Positions 56,760 through 64,000 of a DNA stretch of 64,000 nucleotides are shown in pieces. Source of the stretch: Costus lasius (Eukaryota > Streptophyta > Magnoliopsida > Zingiberales > Costaceae); the NCBI GenBank assembly GCA_027563935.2, contig CM050449.1:54701949-54765948 (forward strand), read 5' to 3'. Position numbers and translations under genes: made by a program. How positions within the stretch are numbered: position 1 is the first letter of the stretch; every line of letters starts with the position of its first letter. Below the pieces are notes generated by a model that was given only the letters and a program-made list of their open reading frames with translations, was not told the origin of the DNA and ran no database searches.

Positions 56760-58240
56760 TACTTGCGAGAAACACAAGGTGTACGTTTGCTTGTGTGAAA
56801 AATTTTTGAAAAATTTTTCTTCTATCCATGCGCGTTTCACGTAGAAAGCGTTTTTCATCCAAACCTCTCTTCTCATCTTTGTGGCCGAAATTTGGATTTT
56901 GTTTATGATTGATTTAAGACCAAAGGCGCACGTGGTTTTGTCAAGTAGGACGGGCATTGTGTCTTCGGACTGGCCGGGTCTCTTGATCTGACAAAACTGC
57001 CAGCCGATAGGGTCTATGAAATCATCCTGGAACTTGATCTAAATTTTAGCATAAATTTGGTTAAGAGAGTGCTTTGGATGATGTTGGCGCATAAGGTGCT
57101 AAAATTTGATTTTTCCGGATTTTCAAATTTTACATGCGCCACTTGATTGGGTTGATGTGGTCATAGCGAGTGCCCTCCTGTTTTGTGATGTGGAAGCATG
57201 TTTCCACTTGTGATGAATGTTTCTAAAATCTCTTTCCACCTGCGTGTGGTTCTCTCCCTATCTTGTTGTAAAGAATTTTTCATCTTGTTTAGAATAGATG
57301 TAGAATTATAAGATAGGTTAAGGCTTCATCTTGACAACAAGGAGTCTTCTTCAATCGGAGTCAGAAGTGGCGCCAGCTTTGGAAGCGTGGTGATGGACTT
57401 GCGGCTGAAGGAAGGACACATGCTGTCGGCTTCTGGCATGGGCTGATCTGCTTTAGGGACTCGCAACCCTTGGATGCATGATAACATGTCACATGGCTCG
57501 TGACAAGTTATGTGTATGAAAAGGGCTATGACCATATCGACCAAACTAGCATGCCTGTGATGGTTTATTATTTTGTCCATAGCATGCCTGTGATGTTTTT
57601 CCTTTGCTGCAATAACCATAGGAAAACTGCATGCTAGAAAAGAATAAAATAAACATGAAAAAAACTCTCATTGAAATATCAAGTCGATAGCCTTCTAACG
57701 CGTAGCCCTCATCAAACTATCGATCGGTGGTGTTGTGAACTGTTTCCCACCCTCGTGGGACACACCCACTTATCTTTAGAAGGTGTGTGGTGACAAAGAT
57801 TTCCCTAGTCCAGTTTTAACCTGGGCGTGCCTTCGCAAGGAATTCGTTGGCCCTGGGCATAATGGTTACGACCAGACTTGACTAGTTTTCATATGTCACT
57901 AACATGATGAATCACTAGAGGCAGCTGTTGAGAGGATAGGGTTCTGTGTTGCATAGGGCGCCTAGTCTGTCTTAACTAAGAGGAGTTGTGCACGGCACAA
58001 TTGGCTAGTATGCCTACCTAAGGAAGCATGAGACACTCTGTGCATCCCAACTCACCCTCGTGAGTCGCAGAGACCTCATGTGAAATTAGGATCCTACTCA
58101 CCTCTTTCCATGTTGAGTTTGAGAGTTCTCAACTTGTTTTGGAAGTAGTGGGAGCATAGCATTTAATTTAAAGTCCTTGTTAAATGCTTTGTCATAGTAC
58201 TTATTTTACTTATTTGCTTATTGTAGAAGGCATCTCCTGA
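56760..58240 (+). other. Non-coding leader of Copia-B
   Basis: Resumes after the Copia-A target duplication. No coding capacity. The part from 57660 to 58140 is colinear with the Copia-A leader and keeps its hairpins. Confidence 0.7.
57660..58140 (+). other. Conserved structured leader segment of Copia-B
   Basis: Hairpins CCCAC-CCTC-GTGGG (57746-57759), ACTCAC-CCTC-GTGAGT (58050-58065) directly before CGCAGAGACC, and GTTGAG...CTCAAC (58112-58133). Each sits where the Copia-A leader has a hairpin with partly different stem bases. Colinear anchors include ATATCAAG..., AGCCTTCT(A/G)ACGCG and CTCTGTGCATC. Confidence 0.65.
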
Positions 58241-58247
58241 TGTAAGA

Positions 58248-58790
58248 TTGAGACTCTATAAAAACAAATTGGATGGGACAAATTGGACAAAGTGGTTCAA
58301 GATTTTGTCCAAGATACTAGAACAAGAGAATAAGGTGCATCTTCTTGAAAGACCTCCATCCCAGCCCAGTGTGTATTTCACTACTGAGTGGGAGTGGAAT
58401 GTCTATGTTGAACATTGTGAAGATAACGAACAATACACTGCTCTTGTCTTAGAGTGCATGACCCCAGAGGTCAAAGTCGAGTGTGATGAGATGGGAATTT
58501 ATGATCTTATCATACATCACAAAGGTCTCTTCACACCATGCTCTATAGACAAAGATCAGGAAAGTTCTGTTGGATCTTCAGAGTATATGCCTAAATCTGA
58601 GAATGACCATGGTTCTGTATCTTCGAAGCTAATACTTCGGAAGACTGGGAATGCATGGGTATTTCGAAGAGGATTAATGGCCAAGAAGAGCATGGCAAAG
58701 AAGAAGGGATGTAATCCATCCGCTTCAGGTATTGTGTTACCGAGGTCTTTTGTCTACTTCTTATTCATGGGTACTGGGTACCGTATGTGA
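58248..58790 (+). pseudogene. Copia-B gag remnant
   Basis: The frame opens RLYKNKLDGTNWTKWFKILS and continues ILEQENKVHLLERPP and NEQYTALVLECMTPEVKVEC, the layout of a copia Gag N-terminal domain. The central UBN2-type part is missing, because the sequence passes within a few dozen codons to a Lys-rich MAKKKGCNPSASG segment. The frame ends at 58788-58790, where SFVYFLFMGTGYRM corresponds to the protease start (SWVLDTA in Copia-A) without the catalytic Asp. It is an internally deleted, non-functional Gag. Confidence 0.65.
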
Positions 58791-61440
58791 GGCTCACATA
58801 TGTTTTACATGTGCAGGAGCTCAAAGGAGGTAGGACGATGAGGCTTGATGGGATCGACCCTCGGGTCAGGGACGGAGCATTGGATGCTGCTGATATCATC
58901 TCACTGCCTTGAAGACTTTATCTAGAACTTTGCTATTATGTATCAGCTTATGTATTAGAACATCATTCCTTTTGGAAAGGATTTCAGTTTAATAAATTTT
59001 TTCTTTAATCTGAGATGTTCTATTGAAGTGATACAATTGATAAATAGTTTGTGGTTCTATATGTAACACAAGATCAGATCCAATGATTCAATAAACACTC
59101 TCTTATAGCATTGTCTCTTGAACCATAGAACAATGGTCACATCCAAAGGTCCATGGACTATTAGGATCATTATCCTTTCAGGATTATGATACATGTGAGC
59201 CTAGTTCAAAGGAACAATGTGACAGATGCTGCCTTCACTATAAAGGGTGGAAGGACTATTGGCTTGTTGGATCTATTACACAGCAATGTATGTGGACCCA
59301 TGTAAACAAGCACTGAGAGGTTTTATATGCTTCATCAGGTGTGGGTGTGCCTTATCCAACCTATGAACTTTGGAGAAATCCAAGAAATTCACAAATGAAG
59401 TATTGAGTCAAATTGGAGGATCTATTAAAGCACTTTGATTGGATCAAGGTGATTAGTGGAGAATTTGATGACTGTCCTAAGAAGTGTGGAGTTATCTCAC
59501 AGCTTACTTAGTACACCACTGTGTGGTGAATTTCAAAGAAAGAAAAAGGAACACATTGGATGTGGTTCCATCTTTGAATAGTCATGCAAATATACTACTA
59601 TGATGCCATGCAAACAGATGCACTGCCACTTCGTAAGAAAGTGTCTAAGTTAGCTTTTGAGTTGCAAACTGCAAATATCCCATTTCTTCAATGGAATTGG
59701 GAATGTAATGTGCAGTGATTCAAAAGTATGTATTTGTGGTGCACTGTAGAGTGCTAATTCTATCCCAAAGAGAACAAAATATTTGTTGCTCAAACTGCTG
59801 TCTCTCTTGAGAAAGTATTGGGAGTGGCTTTGATTGGGACAAGGTCCAGAATCAACCACAATATAATTAGACACAGATGGAGAGCAAAATCTCACATATA
59901 GGTTGAAAGTCAACCTGAGGTTCAAGTAACACAGGAACCACATAAGTCTAGATCGATTCGATATGCTGGGCATGTTGAATTCTTCATCAAGGATGAACCT
60001 AAGACTTATGAGGAAATGGAAGCGGTTGGTGGACTAGATTCCAAGAAATGGCTAAGGGCCATAAGAACCATAATGGACTCCATGTCCGCTAATCAAGTCT
60101 GGGACTTGGATGAGCTGCCAAAGGGGTAATTCCCACAGGCTGTAAATAAATCTTCTAGGAAGATAGACTTGGAAGGTAACATTGTTACCTTGAAAGGCAA
60201 GCTAATGAACAGAAATTTCAGGCAAATCCACTAGGTGGATAATGATGAAATTTTTCACCAGAAGCTATGTTTGAGTCCATTAGGTATATGCTTGTTGCAT
60301 TTTCTATTATAGCATGTTATGAAAAACTACTTTTCTTGTTGGATGTCTGGAAGAGGATATCCATATGGAAATAGCCAATTTTTTCATATAGTGGCCATAA
60401 AGATATGCATGGTCTTATGCAAGCATGTTAAAAGAACTTGTGTTTACAAGAAGATCAGTGGGAGCACCATAATAGTTCTTATTCTAGAAGATTGATGACA
60501 TTCTCCTCACATGGAATGACATCTCAACTCTTCACATGGTGAAGACAAGGCTTGAGAAGTATTTCAAGAAGAATGATCTAGGGAATGATGCCTACATCCT
60601 GGGCATGATGATCTATAGATAGAGATCCAAGAAAGTCATTGCCCTTTAGTCAATCTACGTTCATCCAAGAGTTTCTGGAAAGGTTTATATTGGATGATTC
60701 CAAATATTGACACCTTCCAGAGAGATATGGTCTGACTCTCATGAGGATGTTGTGTCCTATGACACAGCTGGAGAGTAATAACATGGGTCTAAAATCCTGA
60801 TACATGATGTATAGGACGGATCATGTTTTAAGTAATATACACAAGACCGTTTGTGGCAAATGCTTGGAGCATAGCCAGTAAGTTTCAATCAGATCCTAGT
60901 GTTTGACACTGTATAGCTGTGAAAGCAATCCTTATATATACTTGGGAAGTATAAAGGATTGAAGTCTAGTCTATGATAGACAAGAAGAATTTTGTGTACA
61001 AGGGTACACTGATACTTCGTTCCAGTCTTATGACCATAGCCAGGATTTGCGCTTTGCCTTGTTGTGGTATTGAGTGCTGAAAGAGCATTATGCAAACCAT
61101 AGTGGCAAAATTCTACAAATAAGGCTGAGTACATTGCAGCTTCTTGTGGCAGCCAAGGAAGCAGCTTCATTCATTTGAACTTGATTTAGTTCATGGTGCT
61201 TGATGGTCCAGTATAGTTTTTACTGGGGCCATAGCATAAATGAAGGAACTTAGTGCTCAAGTATGTACTGCAGCATATCATCTGATCTTAGAGATCATGG
61301 ATAAGGATGATGATCAAATTTATTAAAATAAACACAGATAGCAATCTGGAAAACCCACTAACATAGCCTCTGGCGCAGCGGAAGCTAAATGGGTCATACT
61401 AGAGACATTGGAACTGACTAAACATCAGTTGCCCTTGGTC
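58791..61440 (+). pseudogene. Copia-B pol remnant (protease to RNase H)
   Basis: No long frame is left, but colinear pieces of Copia-A-like pol are readable: GLLDLLHSNVCGP (about 59265, the integrase Asp replaced by Asn), a KEFTN/RSDRG-like zone (about 59390-59460), KWLRAIRTIMDSMSANQVWD (about 60045, RT start), a DDILLT-like RT core (about 60495), YTDTSFQSYDHSQDLR (about 61005, RNase H) and a LADPLTK-like end (about 61345). The total length is near that of Copia-A pol, so decay was by many small changes. Confidence 0.7.
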
Positions 61441-61458
61441 TTAGTGCAAGTGGGAGAT

Positions 61459-63666
61459 TGTTGGTGTTTATGCCCTGCAGACCAATGTTTGGACATGGTC
61501 GGGCATTGTTTAAATGTACTTTAATATAATTATTATTCTCTATAAAGGCATGGTTGTTATTATGCAGACTTCTCTACCTGCGTTGATGTATTGAGTTGCA
61601 TATATAATGTCCCAGGAGTTTGGATTGGATCCATTCTCATAAGCTATCCCCATACAAGGTACCATAGCAGATCAATGGGACAGCTTTGGTACATGTGAGA
61701 CTGGTGTATGGGCTGGTTAGGTGCGGGGCACAGTAACACAGACATACAGGTGCATTGGATGCACTGGAGTGATCCACCGTGAGGATTGACTTGTCTAGTC
61801 AACAAGACAATCTCACATGCAAGAGGTTTGCATTGATCCTTTGACTTGAGGTATTCATGTCTAGATTTGATGATGGGTATGCTTTGATACAGTCTTACGT
61901 CTCTCCGTAATTGGGAAACCAAAACGACTGACATTGGGCATGTCAGAAGTCATGTAGAGACATGGATGACCAATAGTAGGATTTGCCCATACCTTATTGG
62001 AAGCATGATATCCACTTGGGGCGCCCCACCTTATCGGTGCATGACAGGAATGTGTGGCCACACTTGTTGAGTCATGACCAATGCATTGGATTGATAAACT
62101 TGAGACTAATCCAATGGCAGGATATCAGTTTAGGCAAAGGGATCTATAATGCATGGGAATCCTCGTTGCTTGATAGGAGTTGTTGCCATAATGACTTAAG
62201 TCCTATGACATGGGTAGTAGTGATGTGTTGCTAGATACCCCTCACTACTTATGATGTTTACATCATTGCCATCGTCATATGGATCCTACGGGGTCACACG
62301 CAATAGACTCTTGACGTTGCTTTAATCAGAAACCTTAGGATCAAGTTATTGAATAACTTGGATCCGTTTGGAAGATATCATCAGCGCCAATGGGCCTGAT
62401 GAGTTGGAAGAAAGTTATTGGAGCCAAACTTCAATTTTGGCAGGTTGACCCGAAATTGACCTTAATTGGTCACATTTGGATTAGGGTTGCATTGGATTAA
62501 ATCCAATGGCTTAATCAACTCATGCAATGAAGTTTGGGCTAACTCATTATCCAATGAGGCCCAATAATAAGTTGTCATGAAGAGATTAGAGGCTAAAAGG
62601 GCATAATGGGGAGAAATCTCACCCCATTGGCGCCTAAGGGCATAATGGGGTGAGGGAGGCGCCTTTGCTTCATTATTGAAGTAAAGGGCGCCTAGCCCTT
62701 CTTCCTACGATGGAATGCATGCTTTTAAGGCATCTCTTGGGCTGATATGGCTATAAGGCAAATAAGGATAGGTTGAATGAGGTTTATGGAAAAGTCTTGG
62801 AGACTTTCCTTGCCACAAACCCCCCTTCATCCTAGCCGCCCACTTGGCATGATCTTGGCCCTCCCTAAACCGCCTCTTGCCCTTATAAATAAGACCCTAG
62901 TCGCCCCTCTAAAAGGGTTAACTCCTTGGAGGCGTGAAGACACATAGAGAGGCGTGAGCAAGGGCAAAGGGTGACAACTTGAAGGTGGCACAACCCTTCT
63001 TCCTTCTTGAAGCCGCAAGTCTTCTTCTCCTTCTTCACCTCTTGACGTAACTTGGAGAAGGGCTTGGTGGCGACATCTCTTGGAGAGAATTGGAAGCTTA
63101 GGGTGGCGACAACTTGAGAGCTTGGAGCTCTCCTTCTTCATCAAGGAGCGCAATCTCCTTCTTCCTTGGAACCGCAAGTTCTTCTTCTTCTCCCTCTCTT
63201 CTTGGCGCAAGGACCCTTAGTGCTTGGTGGCATCTCCTTGCCACAAGCCCTCTTCGTTCCTTGGCCATAGGCGCACCTTGCTTGAAGGTGGCACATGCAA
63301 AGAAGAAGAAGGAAGTACTTGGCGCATCATCCACTTCCTCATCTCTTCTTGGCGCTTCTACCTTGGAGGTGGCGCAAGATTTGAAGAGAGTGATAAGGCT
63401 TGATTCTCTTCCCGAGGCTAGCACCAAGCATGGAAGGGAGCAACGATCAAAGGAGTCGATGCGTGGATACTTGTAGCGGGCGAACACTTGGGCGCCTTCA
63501 ACATGGCTTCGGCAACTAGACAAGCAAAAGAGGTACATCTCTAACATATCCTTGTGTCTTCTCTCTCGCATGGATCCTTGGGACCGGAATATGTTTCGGG
63601 TGTAATGATTCTTCCGCTGCATCCTGGGACTGCAAAATTTTAAATTACACCCGGTATTCCCTAACA
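61459..63666 (+). repeat. 3' LTR of Copia-B
   Basis: 2208 bp, gap-free match to 45560-47767 at a constant offset of 15899. It ends in CTAACA and is followed by GCTAG. Confidence 0.95.
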
Positions 63667-64000
63667 GCTAGGGCTTGATTGCATGAGATATGCGCCCCTA
63701 GTTCTTCTCGTATATATAGAGTTTTAGAGCGGGTCTCGTAACTTAAGTTATGAATAATATAATAAATTTATTCAAATTAAATGTATATAAATATTTATTT
63801 TAGTGCTTAAGTTGTAGACCCCTCCTGTTACGTTTAAATGAAGTCAACAAAGCCTTCGAATAAATCTGGCACTAAAATACAACATTTGATCCATCGACTA
63901 GACAAAGTCCATTGAGGTCAATTGTGGTCACCCGGGGGTCAACTGATGTCAAATCATAACATCACTCTAAATCATCATCTCTAACTCTTTAGATGCATCT
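63667..64000 (-). repeat. Copia family C LTR, reverse orientation, part 3 (continues past window)
   Basis: In reverse complement it reads AGATGCATCTAAAGAGTTAG, TTGACATCAGTTGACC and GACCACAATTGACCTC, matching 8315-8405 in order. A TATATATAG near 63714 corresponds to the TATA-like site at 8594. The LTR runs off the window end. Confidence 0.65.

Larger units (their letters stand above)
45560..63666 (+). mobile_element. Copia-B: Ty1/copia retrotransposon, decayed, with Copia-A inside
   Basis: Identical-length LTRs (2208 bp each, no indels) with TGTTGGTGTT starts lie inside a GCTAG target duplication (45555-45559 and 63667-63671). Without the nested Copia-A (47781-56754 plus duplication) the element is about 9.1 kb. 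Leader, gag remnant and highly decayed pol are at 56760-61440. Roughly 35 differences between the LTRs (about 1.6%) are visible by eye. Coding decay is far greater than LTR decay, so the copy probably arose from an already defective, non-autonomous source. Confidence 0.9.

Overview
This window is plant nuclear DNA of the repeat-rich, heterochromatin-like kind. Nearly every stretch that can be recognised belongs to a transposable element: Ty1/copia and Ty3/gypsy LTR retrotransposons (including Athila-type and chromodomain types found only in plants), a RICESLEEPER-like hAT transposon, a PIF/Harbinger transposase remnant, and an Ulp1-protease/plant-mobile-domain module of the Mutator-like (KI-MULE) kind. 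I see no convincing intact host gene. The species cannot be read from the sequence; a flowering plant is certain, and a monocot is only a guess.

Left part (1-9061). The window opens inside the 5' LTR of a short Athila-type element (1-7585) with a tRNA-Asp-type primer binding site, one frameshifted Gag-tail-like gene, a polypurine region and a full 3' LTR. It sits against a fragment of an older related LTR (7586-8048), which in turn abuts the right end of a copia LTR, here called family C (8049-9061).

Middle part (9062-32689). A decayed minus-strand gene with a plant-mobile/DUF1985-like domain, a coiled coil and an Ulp1-type protease domain lies between arrays of a 21-bp minisatellite, some of them inverted. 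It is followed by mostly unclassified AT-rich DNA with a fragment of gypsy reverse transcriptase (19.3-19.8 kb). Next come a broken PIF/Harbinger transposase whose end is joined in frame to a different protein tail (20.8-23.0 kb), a 5.2-kb hAT element with terminal repeats and an 8-bp target duplication (23940-29109), a 79-bp minisatellite, and a 523-bp hAT-type MITE (31863-32385).

Right part (32690-64000) is a nested stack. A reverse-oriented family C copia LTR is split twice: by a Tekay/Del-like chromovirus, Gypsy-2 (33046-45361, target duplication GAGGA), and by Copia-B (45560-63666, GCTAG). Gypsy-2 carries a reverse-oriented solo copia LTR in its 3' LTR (42860-44597, CTCTT). Copia-B carries a young copia element, Copia-A (47781-56754, AGAGC), landed exactly in its primer binding site. 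Copia-A has almost identical LTRs and a gag-pol frame broken only by three stop codons; Copia-B is much more decayed. The LTR differences agree with the nesting order.

The most interesting unexplained signal is in the leaders of Copia-A and Copia-B. Two otherwise diverged families share a colinear non-coding leader with hairpins whose stems differ in sequence but keep pairing, just upstream of gag. Other notable points are a tRNA-like pair of Pol III boxes in the Copia-A leader, the inverted minisatellite around the Ulp1 module, the chimeric Harbinger reading frame, and the palindrome-rich Athila-type LTR.
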